Assembly: GCF_029227915.1 (NCBI RefSeq)
Contig: NC_079876.1
Span: 36,005,828 to 36,069,827, forward strand
Origin: Hydractinia symbiolongicarpus
Taxonomy: Eukaryota; Cnidaria; Hydrozoa; Anthoathecata; Hydractiniidae
Direction: 5' to 3'
Length of the DNA: 64,000 nucleotides
The notes beneath the pieces were generated by a model. It saw only the letters and a list, made by a program, of their open reading frames with translations. It was not told where the DNA came from and searched no databases. Positions 1-9,937 of the stretch are shown here, piece by piece; the stretch's first letter is position 1; each line of letters opens with the position of its first letter. Made by a program: the position numbers and the translations under genes.

Positions 1-214
1 ACATGTGCATACATATGGACAGGCAGAAACTATTTTATAAATGAACAGAAAAATGTTTGTTTTTGGAAAAACTAGCTACCAGTGTCTGTATTAGCTAATC
101 CACAGTTCGTTCCGGGCACAATATTTCACGAGCCAATGATATTACATTCTGTTTATAATCTGACGAATTAGAATCCGTAAAAAATATGGCACCTAGTTTG
201 GTATATTTAGCACA

Positions 215-686
215 AGGGTGCCGATAAGCCGCATACGCCGTAAAAACTGCGGGCGTTTTCGGGCGAGTTCGGCGTTTTGAAAAAAATTCAGGTATTTGCC
301 CGAAAAAACCCGCATAGTCCCGAACAATGCCCGAAAAAAAAAAGATTCACCACAAATGACTCTCGAAGAATTATTTAAAAAAGTATAAAAATTAAAATGA
401 ACTAACTATGTGATAGCGAAGTTCTTAAAAGAACTGTTTTTTATGATTTGTGATAAGATTTACTTGATAAATAACATATATAAACTTTATTAACTCCTTT
501 CTCTTCAAACGCATTCTTTTAACTGTCGTCCGCCATGTTTATGTTACAAGGGTGTTGCATTTCGGGAATGTTCCGGGCGTGTTCGGGAAAGTGCGGACGG
601 TTTCGGCCGACAACCGTCTATTTAATTCGAAAAGTCGCCCAAACTCGCCCGTATATATGCGGGCGTTTGCGGCTTATCGGCACCCT
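215..686. mobile_element. MITE-like element with about 25-bp terminal inverted repeats
   Basis: The left end begins AGGGTGCCGATAAGCCGCA and the right end is its near-perfect reverse complement (inner end GGGCGTTTGCGGCTTATCGG). The interior is non-coding and rich in CCCGAA/TTCGGG words near both ends with an AT-rich centre. About 470 bp with no ORF and matched inverted ends fits a non-autonomous DNA transposon. A TATTTAG word lies outside both ends but at unequal distances, so no clean target duplication can be assigned. The superfamily is unknown. Confidence 0.6.
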
Positions 687-690
687 CTTT

Positions 691-1690
691 ATTTAGCTAG
701 AATATCTGAGCCATTAAATTATGTTTTATGCTTTAGTTAGGGAGCTTTTTAGGGGTGTGAATGACCTAAAAGTGAAAAATAGTGATAGCTCTACATAACC
801 TTCCATTTTCACTATATTTTTCAAAATAAATACTATGGACAAGGTTGCAAAAAACACATTATGGAGGTTGCATTTATTCTTTTATATATATAAAAAGTCC
901 AGGCTCTTCTGCTAAAAAGAATATGTCTATACCAATGTTCTTTTGCTGATTTGGCTAAACTTTTGGTTCTTAGTTTTTTGTCTAAAATTGTTAGAACCAA
1001 CATATTTTGTGGATAATTGTAGATATTTGATGGTACTTTCCTAATCAGAGCATAATTAACTCATTGTGCAGTATGTGTATGACTAGAAAATATGTCTTAA
1101 GGATCATTTAAATCTAGCTACATAGCTAATTTTATGCCGGCCAAGTAGCCAGTTTTATGTCAGATAAGTCTAGTGAGAAAAACAGTTTTGTGCTGGTTAA
1201 CTACCTAGTTTATGCTGCTAGCTAGCCAATTTGGTAGTGTTATACCAGCTTATTTTGCCACATATGTTGGTAGTTATTTGCTAGTTAGGTGTGGGTGAGA
1301 AAAGGTTCATTACATGTAAAAAATAGTGATATACTAGCTAGCTATTCATACTTCCCTCTTTCGTTTTCTTGAAAATATCAGTTCGTCCCCATTTTCCGCT
1401 TGGCACCATCTTTAAAAAACAACAAACACTCCATCGCTTTGCTCCTTAATAAACACGTTGTCTCGCTTACTATAAACTGTACTAAAGAATGACCACATTA
1501 AATTGCTGGATTACTGTGATTTTTTGTTTGAATTTTTATAATTCGGATGTATAGGGACGAAATCGCATAGAAATGCTATATACTCTCTATCGTACTTCTT
1601 TTCCCTTATATTTGGCTTATATAATGAGGAAATAGGCTCCGCTACGCTTCGTGCGCTGGCGCGCACTCCGCTACTCTCCGCAAAAAAATA
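691..1690. other. Non-coding AT-rich stretch
   Basis: No supported gene. Scattered GCTAGC/CTAGCTAG words occur, as they do elsewhere in the window (about 12.6, 38.4, 59.1 and 63.1 kb). I see no repeat boundary here. Confidence 0.5.
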
Positions 1691-1915
1691 TGCCAGCAAG
1701 GGAGTTTGATTGCACTGGTCTTATCTTTGAAGAGTGACGACTCCACTTCTTACCCCAGTCACAAAAGATTGTACAGAGTAGTACAGATAAAGAGTTATGG
1801 ATTAAGGAAATGTCTAGTTCCTGCTGAAGACTGTTCGCAGACCTCTATTAAGGTGACTCAGCTAGACATGTCACTAGTTCTGGCGGACAGGAGGGTGTTA
1901 TTTAATTCTTTTCTA
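1690..1915 (+). repeat. LINE-UTR-like repeat, copy of the 4.95-5.29 kb block
   Basis: The block runs from an AGCAAGGGAGTTTGAT start through GAGTGACGACTCCACTT and TACCCCAGT to a second part containing GACTGTTCGCAGACCTCTA. Both parts recur in the same order at 4950-5290, just downstream of the RLE-USP LINE, so this is probably untranslated LINE sequence. The short open frame in it is not a credible gene. Confidence 0.5.
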
Positions 1916-2083
1916 TATTAATATATTTTTGACATATACATTTTTCTATTTGTGTTTGACCTGTAACCAGTCCGTTTATGTTGTTAGCTCTGTCTTGTGT
2001 CGTATTGTTTGTGATAGAAGGATTGCTTTTTCTCTTTACAATTTTCTTAAAGAATAGTTTTAGGTCCAAGTTGGACAGTACTC

Positions 2084-2436
2084 ATAGATAGATAGATAGA
2101 TGTGCATATTTTACATGGCTAGCCTCACAAATATCGAGGGATATACCCTGTCTATTATTTCCAGGAGGGGTCATAGGGTAGATGAAGAGTCCTAGAGTAT
2201 TTAATGCTCATTTTGAGCTACGCAGACCCAATTAGAGCCCGCGCTCTACTAGACAACTCCCGGCAACATCCAACGGCCCACACAGTGTGCCATCTTCCCA
2301 ATTTCCCTCACATGGCTTGGGTTAACCCGGGGCTATGGTAACATTCACTCGCCCATGTTGAATCGCCGTCAAGAGGAATGGAACCCCGGTCTCCCGCACA
2401 GAGTACGAGAGCTATAACCACTAATCTACGGCGCCA
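2084..2436 (-). mobile_element. tRNA-derived SINE
   Basis: On the minus strand the 5' end (2436-2370) reads as a tRNA head: GGCGCCGTAGATTAGTGGTT gives an A-box-like D arm, and GGGAGACCGGGGTTCCATTC contains a B box with one deviation from GGTTCGANNCC. The anticodon-to-T-arm part is closest to tRNA-Asp as I remember it. A body of about 270 bp follows, ending in a (TCTA)n tail at 2084-2101. tRNA head, unrelated body and simple-repeat tail are the standard SINE layout. Confidence 0.7.
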
Positions 2437-2504
2437 AATGTACACTTCCCGCACTGGGAATCGAACACGGGCAAGAAGCAAGTAAGAAGCAAGAAAGTGT
2501 ATTC

Positions 2505-2600
2505 AGCACCTTCTTCTGGGAGCCTAATCCCAGTTTTGACAACCACCAAGATACTTTAGTGCAGTTTGCTGTATTGTAAACCTTTTTCATTTGGGTACCT
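2505..2600 (+). repeat. Direct repeat of 5805-5900
   Basis: The segment from CTTCTGGGAGCCTAATCCCAG to TTGTAAACCTTTTTCATTTG is almost identical to 5812-5900. At both places it abuts fragments of the LINE and of the DUF6729 family. It is probably part of a LINE or family UTR. Confidence 0.55.
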
Positions 2601-2814
2601 TGTTTCAGGAATATGAGTCGAAGCCCTTGTACCCTTTACAGAAGTCCTGTCCTACTCTCTGTCTGTTTGTTCAATTTTTGTGCCAATTATCTCCTTGGAA
2701 AAAGGAAGAATTGTTCCTTTATATGATCATATTCTTTAGAGGAGCAAAACTCGAGAATTTAAATGGTCGAGTTTATCATTGTGCGTGCACTTTGTTATTT
2801 TTATTCTTTATGAT

Positions 2815-3045
2815 ACCATTTAGTGGCAGCAAAGCAAGAGCCAGAACGTCAACTTTGTGTGAACCAGAGATCCTTCTTCCGTCTTTACTGTCAATGTCGC
2901 TCCCACTTCCCGAATTTTTTCTATCTTGCACGTTGACTACGCAGTATATATATACTCATATATATACTCACATATATACTCAATTTTAAATTTAAATAAT
3001 ATAAACGATAATGTGGGAACTTACTCTGAATTTCTCTTTGTTTTT
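2815..3045 (-). pseudogene. Fragment of the DUF6729-family C-terminal exon and preceding intron
   Basis: The minus strand matches 12240-12060: the conserved exon coding for SxSKDGRGISGSHKVDVLAR begins here and is cut off, and the upstream sequence (AT-rich, ending near GTTCCCACATT) matches the intron of that copy. The junction with LINE sequence is at about 3045. Only this small piece remains, so no function is expected. The TATATATACTCA repeat at 2945-2985 is local expansion of the intron. Confidence 0.5.
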
Positions 3046-3570
3046 CCAGGCCACATTGCTGTGACACAACTAAGACCTGATATAGTTATATTTTCAAATA
3101 AGCTTAAACAAGTTGTAATTAGCGAACTCACTTGCCCTTGCGAGGAAAATACAAGCTATTGGCACCAAAGTCACTAAATATTCCTGCTTGGTTAACGTAA
3201 GTCTGTCCAGTGGTTGGCAAGTTGATTTCTCTGCTGTAGAAGTAGGGGCAAGAGGTTATTGCGCGAGAACAACCACGGCGTGTCTGAAAAGGCTGGGTTT
3301 TTCCAACAAAATGGCATATTCCACCGCAAAAAACCTTGGTAAAGTCAGTATGACAGCTTCTTTTTGTGTATGGATTACTCGGGGGTCAGGAGACTGGTCT
3401 CAAGACTCCTTAATTAAGGCACCCGGAACGAGTAAGACTCTTCCACCCAAGTCTGTTCCATCTCGTCAAAGTAATCCAACTCCATTAAAAGAAATGCCCA
3501 AGGGTCGTTTATCACGTCCACGCACTTCGGTCTCTGTAAAACTCAACCATAACAAAACTAGTACCAAATC
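3046..3570 (+). pseudogene. RLE-class LINE: restriction-like endonuclease domain, C-terminal part
   Basis: The frame beginning near 3050 reads VTQLRPDIVIFSNK and then ISELTCPCEEN. This gives the RPD-x14-E signature of the restriction-like endonuclease that nicks target DNA in R2/R4/NeSL-type retrotransposons. After a frame change at about 3175 the next segment reads VGARGYCARTTTACLKRLGF, matching the end of the same domain in the second LINE copy at 19.4-19.6 kb. A serine/proline/lysine-rich linker follows and runs in frame into the USP Cys box. The reverse transcriptase part is missing: upstream is DUF6729 intron sequence. One frameshift and the truncation make it inactive. Confidence 0.75.
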
Positions 3571-4335
3571 AAAGACAATTTTTATAAATGCAGGTTTTGT
3601 CAACAAAGGCAATACGTGCTATGCCAATGTTATTTTGCGCACTAAGTACTATTCCATTCCTATGGTCCCAGAGTGCTTCTGAGTCATCCCGTTTGTCACC
3701 AATTATGAGGGCGATTGCTCTTAACATGACCATGTTAAACCGTTCTTTGACCTCTGTTGATCCTTCAAACCTTCTCAAGGCCCTAGAACGTAAGATACAC
3801 TCTTCCGGAAATACAACTTTCCAATACAATTCTCAGCAAGATGTGGCAGAGATGTTACTTCTTGTCTTTCATAAATTGAAGGGGTTCTCGGTAATTGCGT
3901 CTTAGAACATGTCGACAGAAGTATCGGTGTCAGTTAGCTGTAACACCTGTCTCTGTTCTTCAGTTACTGTTAAAAATCAGGACATCCTAATACTGTCACC
4001 GTCTTCCAGCGTACAATTGTCAGTTAGTATATTTTTAGCTTCTGAAAATCTGGAGAATGAAAATAAATGGTTTTGCCCACAATGTTCCCTGAACCAAGAG
4101 AGCACTACGAGGAATAGCGAAATTTTAACCTTGCACCTGAAAGAGTTTGCAAGAGATGGAGAACCTGGTTAAGGACAATAAATTTGTTGAAAGTTTTTCC
4201 TCTTCTAATCCTTATCTCAATATCCCGATATCTAGTGACTCGGACATATCTTTTATCCAAAAGTATGCTTTGGTAGCTGTGATAAATCACTCTGGAACAT
4301 TGAATGCTGGCCACTATTGGGCCCATATTTTGTTT
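3571..4335 (+). pseudogene. Ubiquitin-specific protease domain 1, joined to the LINE RLE
   Basis: The Cys box reads GFVNKGNTCYANVIL, with the catalytic Cys codon at 3617-3619, in frame with the preceding RLE linker. After a one-base shift follow ALSTIPFLWSQS and FQYNSQQDVAEMLL (QQD motif), then two zinc-finger-like Cys pairs (CNTC near 3940 and CPQC near 4075). The His box ALVAVINHSGTLNAGHYWAH has its His codon at 4312-4314. These are the hallmarks of the C19 deubiquitinase family, which removes ubiquitin from proteins. At least three frame changes (about 3640, 3905 and 4165) break the frame. The position suggests the domain belonged to the C-terminus of the LINE polyprotein; that it did so in an active element is inference. 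Confidence 0.75.
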
Positions 4336-4374
4336 GTTTTTTTGGGTTTTTTTGGTTTTTTTTTCCTCTTTATA

Positions 4375-4926
4375 AAGTACCTTCGCTGTTGCTTTAAACC
4401 ATCAACCACTTGCAATTCATGTCATATTACCAGCTCCACAGAAGTTATAGCACCATGCATCCAACTTTCTCTGCACCCTACGTTACAATCTTCCTTAGAT
4501 AATTTCTTTGAAAGCGAGGAGTTGTCAGACACCAATGCCTACTTCTGCCATGTTTGCAACGCTCATCAAACTGCTCTAGTTGAAAAAGAGGTAGTGTCGT
4601 GCGGTTCCCATCTCATTTTACAGCTAAAACGTTTTGCCAGTGCCAACGGCCTTGTGTCAAAAATTGCCTCTCGTATTACTGCTTACCCTGGTACCCTTTC
4701 CATACCTTTTACCGTAGATGGAGAAGTGAAATTTCGTAAAAAATTTCAATTAAGGGCTATTATCAACCACTGCCGCAACTTAAATAATGGTCACTACACA
4801 ACCAGAGCCTTCGACAAAATGGTACACAGGTGGATACATTGCAACGATAGAGCAGTAATTTTCTGTGATGACCGCTTTATTAACAGTCACGAGTCATATG
4901 TTTTCTTTTTAGAAAAGCTGAGGTAA
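4375..4926 (+). pseudogene. Ubiquitin-specific protease domain 2, finger to His box
   Basis: An open stretch reads TTCNSCHITSS, then ELSDTNAYFCHVCNAHQTAL (paired CxxC fingers), ILQLKRFASANG and a second His box AIINHCRNLNNGHYTTRA (His codon 4792-4794). HCNDRAV follows, holding the third catalytic position, and the sequence ends YVFFLEKLR-stop at 4926. A Cys box is missing on the N-terminal side, where a T-rich stretch (4330-4375) joins it to domain 1. A near-identical copy of the finger part occurs at 25980-26275, preceded there by a QHDVPEVLEYLL box, so the complete ancestor probably had two USP domains in tandem. The intact stop suggests this is the natural C-terminus. Confidence 0.7.
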
Positions 4927-4949
4927 GAATATTTTAACCAGAATGAGTC

Positions 4950-5290
4950 AGCAATGGGGCTGGACTACACTCAGTCTTGTCTTTGGAGAGTGACGACTCC
5001 ACTTATTACCCCAGTCAAAAATAAAACAAAATCAAAAAAAATTAAGTTAGCAAGGGGGTTTGATCATACTAGGTCTTGTCTATGGAGTGTGACAACTCCA
5101 CTTATTACCCCAGTTAAAAAAAATATTAGCAGGGGGTTTTGATCACACATGATCTTGTCTTTGGAGAGTAACGACTCCACTTATTACCTGAGTTAAAATC
5201 AAAGAATAGCACAGTTAAACAGAAAGTGGTCAAAGACTGTCCGCGGACCTCTTTGAGGTGTCCCAGACATCCAGGGTACTTAGGTTCAGA
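4950..5290 (+). repeat. About 85-bp tandem repeat (3 units) plus trailing UTR block
   Basis: Three successive units share TGATCANACTNGGTCTTGTC, GGAGAGTGACGACTCCACTT and ATTACCCCAGT, starting at about 4954, 5047 and 5128. The block ends with GACTGTCCGCGGACCTCTTT, as at 1815-1850, and a fourth diverged unit is seen at 5648-5710. It directly follows the LINE stop codon and is probably 3' UTR. Two small open frames in it are by-products of the repetition. Confidence 0.65.
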
Positions 5291-5304
5291 AATATGGGTC
5301 GAAA

Positions 5305-5505
5305 CTTACCTGCCCTTGGTTAAAGTTCTGTTTATTTTCTTTTTTATTTTTTTATATTTTTTTAATTAATTCCTTGTAAAAAGGGAGAATTGTGGTTTTA
5401 GAGGCATTTTCTCTAGAGGAGTATAACCTCTAGCTTATTTCCAAAGGCCTAACAGGTTGGGTTCATCATTGCGGTGGCTTGCCACCTCTTTGTAAATTAT
5501 TTTGT
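5305..5505 (+). repeat. Recurrent module with conserved 7-bp hairpin
   Basis: The module runs from CCTGCCCTTGGTTAAAGTTC through CTTGTAAAAAGGGAGAATTG to GGTGGCTTGCCACCTCTTTG. It recurs at 26272-26490 and 27085-27290, and more distantly at 2640-2810 and 29950-30070. Its centre is a perfect hairpin, CTAGAGG (5413-5419), loop AGTATAA, CCTCTAG (5427-5433). It lies beside LINE or DUF6729 pieces in each case, so it is likely a UTR or terminal part of one of those families. Confidence 0.55.
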
Positions 5506-5804
5506 TATACTACCAGGGTCACAGGGGAGGAAAATGTAAATCCGAGCGGTTTTGTATTACCCCAGCTGGTTCATACAAGCCAGTTTACCGTTAATACCCA
5601 CAGGGTAACGAGTTCAGCTCACTCTTCTCTGGTAACTTATAAGAAGCTTAGCAAGGTGGTTTGCTTTTAGCTTGTCTTTGGGTGTAACGACCCCACTTTT
5701 TACCCCAGTTCGGTAAGGTGACCAAGTTTACTAACTTGGTCTGGAGGCTTGACAACCCTGCTGTCCTTAGTCAAAATATCGATAGGCTGGTCCTGTCGTG
5801 ACAA

Positions 5805-6250
5805 CCTCCTTCTGGGAGCCTAATCCCAGTTTTAACAACCGCCGTTCCTGTAGACAAGATACTTCAGTGCAGCTTGCTGTATTGTAAACCTTTTTCATTT
5901 GCATAATTAAATCGTTGTCAACAACTGCAGGTGGAGAATTACAGTAGATTTTGATGTTGTTACCACAGACACTGATACAGTACTTGATGACGTGGAAGTT
6001 GACACAAATTCCTTCATTTGTACCAATTTAATTCATTTTGAATTCCTTTAATATTTATTGTTTTGTGTTGTGTTTTGTCGCTGTTGTATTTTTCTGCCTC
6101 TTTATGGTCAATGTTCTTAGGAAATCAAGAGGGATTTTGGTTTTTTGAAAAATCTTTAGAGAGTTGCAACCTCTAACTATAGTAAAACCAGCTGTCATTA
6201 GACAAGAAATATCATTACAGCTAGCTGTTTTGTCACCTCATTATCAATTT
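5805..6250. repeat. DUF6729-family flanking block shared with 12270-12640
   Basis: From about 5905 the sequence parallels 12275-12635 almost base for base: GATGACGTGGAAGTTGACAC, the TTGTGTTGTGTTTTGTCGCTG stretch, the hairpin TTAGAGA-GTTGCAA-CCTCTAA (6156-6176) and the end CAGCTAGCTGTTTTGTCACC. A shorter match to the end lies at 10085-10140. In the 12-kb copy the block lies just upstream (minus strand) of a DUF6729 C-terminal exon, so it is intron or upstream sequence of that family. Confidence 0.55.
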
Positions 6251-6487
6251 ATGCATTTTCTTAAATGCATTTTACAACATTGTGATACACCCAATTATAC
6301 TTTATCAAAAGAAACACACTGTATACGCATACGGCTAAAGTTTATGTAATGCACGTTACTCGATATAGAAGTAGTTAACGTCACAATGTTTGTTATGGGA
6401 AATCCTTGTCTTTGCATGGTACAACTACAACTTATAGTATCGCCGAAGAGATAAACAAGTGATATGGACTTATGTCTGGGGCATTGT

Positions 6488-6690
6488 TTAATCACAGAAA
6501 AATTTTTTGTACAAATAGAATTTTAGTTGGTGGTTGCTGTCTCGGTCGAACTTATAGTCTCCGTTTGCAAACGACGACGGTCGTCTTTCCCAAGTTTTTT
6601 CATCCAAGGCAGTCTTAAGCATTTTAACTTTTATATTGACAAACAGATATTGAACCAGTGATTTAGTATGCGTGTATAATAACAATGAGG
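6488..6690 (-). promoter_or_regulatory. TATA-leader module of the DUF6729 family, diverged copy
   Basis: The minus strand has AATATAAAAG (6637-6628), then an ATG at 6622 opening a frame that reads LKTALDEKTWERRPSSFANG and DYKFDRD. The same order (TATA, short spacer, ERRLxxFANGxYxFGRG-type leader) occurs at 30.3, 34.1, 38.1 and 52.8 kb. The conserved GxYxFGRG core is damaged here (GDYKFDRD). It is read as a core promoter with first-exon-like sequence, orphaned in this copy. Confidence 0.5.
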
Positions 6691-6889
6691 TAGCTACACT
6701 TAAAAATATATAACGTATATTTATAACACACAGATTAGATGTAACCTTTGCACAAACTGAAAGTTTAGATGGAAATTTTAAAGCTTACCAATAAGACAAG
6801 TTTAGCAACTGTCCCTGCTAAGTAGCTCATAGGACAAAATATACATTCTTCACCGTCAAAACATCATGTTAATGCAGGAGAAGAAAAAC

Positions 6890-8275
6890 TAAGTGCAAAA
6901 TGGGTAACCAACGTTGCGAATGAATATGGTGCTATTCAACAATGCGTCGTAACATCTTCAGAGTCAAATGAAGGCCTAGAAACAATGGCACAAGGTCTCA
7001 CGATATGCGGATGCCAATGTTGCACCACCATCTGTAATTTATGTTGACTGTAATTGTTGTAGTGAGGATATGGCTTTTTCCATCATGAAACAACTTGACA
7101 TATGGCATTTTATAAAAGGGATTGCCTTTGGATGTGTGTCTGAAGCACATCCGTTGTATGGTCCATTCATAGAAACTCTATGCTGCTATTTTTGAATGGG
7201 ACAAGCAAGATTACCAAGAGCTTTTGGCAGCAAAGAAAGAAGAACTTTAAGCTAAAGGAGTAAAGTCTCTAACAAATGTTGCCGTTGCCAAAGCAATGAG
7301 CTGGCGAAGCATTGTCGTAGACGAACAAGAGGTAATGACGTTACAATTAAGGCCTTAAAAAAGTTAATTTTATTGTACACTGGCTGCACCAAAACGCTTG
7401 GAGTGCCTCTCTTTGAATGAGAATAATCATCAATGGTAACAATGTTTGAACGCCAAAAAATTTACTTGTCTACAAGATCCTAATGTGTCTCTGTATTCCG
7501 CAGTGCGTACCATTAAAAAGGCAAACAGGTTGTAACGGTGTTTCGCTGTGCAAGAGGTAGCACTTCAGTGGAATCCTTTTATTGTCATTTCACAAATTTT
7601 TTACCTAGAAAAAGTGTTAATTCTGTCAACTTTAGGGCATATTTATTAGGATGTCTTGCAGGATGGATGAAGACAAGGAAATATGCCGCGGTAGAGATAA
7701 GTCTAATGACGTAAAGAACATTCTAGACTACACATGGCGAAGTTCAATGACCTCCGCCATGATGTCGAAGGAAAGCCGTATAATTCAGGAAATCCACCAA
7801 ATTTTAATCAAACAAAGTGATTGGACTTGACTATCTCTTTTAGGAGCCTAATTTTAAATTTTATGCCGTCAAGAAGAGTGTGCAAGATGGCAACTGCGAC
7901 GATCGATCTTTGGCATTGGTCGCATTGAAGTTGGTGAAGATGTTAAGGAAGAAGAAGAAATTGGAGACAGTGATAAAGCTGGGCAAAATTCCACTGGTCC
8001 CAAAGGCATCACTGGGTGGGAAAAATGTTGATGCACTTGCGCACACTCTCCACTTCTGAAATCAATTTGGAGACTCAGATTCACAGAAAATACTTAAATT
8101 GTATGCCAAGCTTTGTCTCCATTAAATAGCAGATTGGTAGAGGCAGTTTTCATACTTCTGTGCCGAATATTCTCTAGCTGAAGCACAACTATAAGTAAGG
8201 GAAATAACATATGTCAATCACATTGGCGAACCATGTTGGAAGAATACCAGCTGATTCGCGCCCCCTTTTCTTTAA
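6890..8275 (+). pseudogene. DUF6729/HMGXB3-like family, central domain copy
   Basis: Although broken into many frames, the plus strand carries the family's blocks in order: WVTNVANEYGAI and TSSESNEGLETMAQGLT (about 6900-7000), SVIYVDCNCC (7030), LDIWHFIKGIAFGCVSEAHP (7097-7155), LAKHCRRRTRGN (7300-7330), VFRCARGSTSVESF (7540-7580), VNFRAYLLGCLAGW (7620-7665) and YAKL (8100). The YVDxxC and LDxWH motifs could be two acidic positions and a histidine of an RNase-H-like fold, but that is inference. The same blocks appear, better preserved, at 55.5-56.7 kb. Sequence at 8178-8275 is shared in reverse with 39100-39200. Many stops and indels show this is dead. Confidence 0.7.
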
Positions 8276-8279
8276 TGTT

Positions 8280-8890
8280 TTGCTTTTGTTGCATATTCCA
8301 ATTTTTTTTTAATTTTATGAGTGGGCCCTGTCATTGCGTTTGATGGAATTTCCAAGTTTTGTGAATAGAAATTAAATCTTTTGATAAAAATTGGAAATTC
8401 TACTCTTTTGAATTTAGAAGGCGATTTTCTCATTGGTTCGTTCAAAATTCGCAGAAAACAAAAATGACAATATTTTTAATTTGTTACTTTTAACTGTCTT
8501 AAGATCCTAAAGGCTGTCAATTTGAGTGTGCCCCTGTAAAATATTCTGTTTTTTTTTAAGTCCTTGAAACTCCTAGGTTTTCTCCCTATTTCTCACTGTT
8601 TATTAAAAAACTAATTTTATATATATATATTGGTTGGTAAGACCTGTTTTTATAATTTGGAACAGAGCTATCTTTCATAGAATCAGAAAAGGCTTTCTAA
8701 TCAAGACCAATGTGACCAAGACGTAGATTGTCAAGAGCACAGTTTAACGTCAATATTTTACTTTAATGGGCCCCGTGTTTTAACCCACAAAAGTACGGAC
8801 TTAATGCAATAATTGTTCTTAAAGTAAAACCAAAACATTGCGTTGCATTTTTCTACCAATCCTAGCATTATTGTTCTTATAAAGAATTAA
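8280..8890. other. Non-coding stretch
   Basis: AT-rich sequence without a supported gene; a short (TA)n run is at 8618-8630. I see nothing else in it. Confidence 0.5.
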
Positions 8891-8894
8891 TATA

Positions 8895-9303
8895 CCTCAA
8901 GAAAATAAATTGTGGCAAGTATTTAATTTGGCGAATGACCAAAATGGAATATTTGACAGGGATTTAATTTGGCGAATGATAAATTATATAAAAATTTAGC
9001 GAGGATTTTATTTGGCGAATACAAAAAAATGTTTATTTTGTCAGGGATTTATTTTGAGGAATGACACAAAGAAATAATTTTATTTTTAAACCTTGTGAAT
9101 ATAAAAAAGATTTCGTTTTTTAGGAAAAAAACATTTTTCTTTCTTTAATTAAAAAAAAACGTATTTTTTTTAAATTTGGCGAAAAGTTAATTATGTTAAA
9201 TTTGGCAAGTATTTAATTTGGCGAATAGTCAGTTTTCAATATTTTTGCGGGCATTTAATTTGGCAAATTTCGATGAAATTCGCCAAATTTTATCCACTTA
9301 AGG
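8895..9303. mobile_element. MITE with TTTGGCGAAT subrepeats and TA target
   Basis: The outer ends are imperfect inverted repeats (TATACCTCAAG... at left, ...CTTAAGGTATG at right), flanked by TA on both sides. The word TTTAATTTGGCGAAT, or close variants, recurs at least five times (8920, 8967, 9010, 9210, 9260), and the last one is inverted at 9276-9290 as ATTCGCCAAAT. No ORF is present. Size, ends and subterminal repeats fit a mariner-like non-autonomous element, but the superfamily call is weak. Confidence 0.5.
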
Positions 9304-9481
9304 TATGTTAAAAATTATTAGAAAAAAATCTACATTTCAATAGGAACCGGGGCCACAGTGTGTTCCGTATCCTGCGCACAGAACTGTCGGATTTCTATTG
9401 AAAATCCAGGATTCTAGTAGGATTCGAACCGGTGCGGAAAGATCCACAAGCCGGGCAAGAAAGTACAACATGGATCCTAAA

Positions 9482-9553
9482 GGCACTGCCCGGATTTAAA
9501 CTGGGGAGCTGTTGTTTACTAGACAGGCACTTTAACCGTTAAGCCACAGAGCC
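9482..9553 (-). pseudogene. tRNA-Thr(AGT)-like pseudogene
   Basis: The minus strand folds as a 72-nt cloverleaf: acceptor GGCTCTG/CAGTGCC (6 of 7 pairs), D arm GCTT-AACGGTTA-AAGT, loop CTAGTAA giving anticodon AGT, and T arm CCCAG-TTTAAAT-CCGGG with one mismatch. The anticodon stem is broken and the B box is altered (GTTTAAATCC), so it is probably not expressed. It resembles eukaryotic tRNA-Thr as I remember it. Confidence 0.55.
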
Positions 9554-9866
9554 TGATTGCTGTGAGATTTTGTAAATCAAAATATCACTTGTCTTAAATA
9601 TCGTGAAGGCTAACGACGTGCCGAGACGTGATTTACTGCCACTCGGAAGATTTAAGAAAGAGTAGTCACACATTTGTGGCACAGTGGTAGAATTCTTCCG
9701 TGCCATGCGGTAGACGCTTTTGATTCCCTGCCAATGTATCATGTTTTACCTACACCAGAAGATACCCTCCCTAAAATAGGGGTAAAAGAAGCAAAAAAGG
9801 AGTTGGTACAAAGTTCTGCTGCTCCGTCCACTACCTCTAAATGCCTTGTTGGGCACTGATAAAATG

Positions 9867-9937
9867 ACGAGACCCGGAATTGAACCAGGTATATTTAGAT
9901 CTTTGCTCTGACTCTTTCCCAACCGATCTAAGGAAGG
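9867..9937 (-). pseudogene. tRNA-like segment, probably Lys-derived
   Basis: The minus strand has TTAGATCGGTTGGGAAAGAG as a D arm and a B-box-like GGTTCAATTCC. The region between is rearranged, so no anticodon can be read with confidence. Its partner in the other composite copy (60502-60567) keeps GAGAGCATCAGACTT, which is the tRNA-Lys pattern. Confidence 0.4.

Noticed and set aside
2945-2990. TATATATACTCA repeats as a possible TATA promoter
   Set aside because: Local expansion within a truncated DUF6729 intron; no leader module follows on either strand.
5479-5670. Plus-strand frame of 63 codons beside the hairpin module
   Set aside because: Lies across repeat junctions and has no similarity to any other frame in the window.
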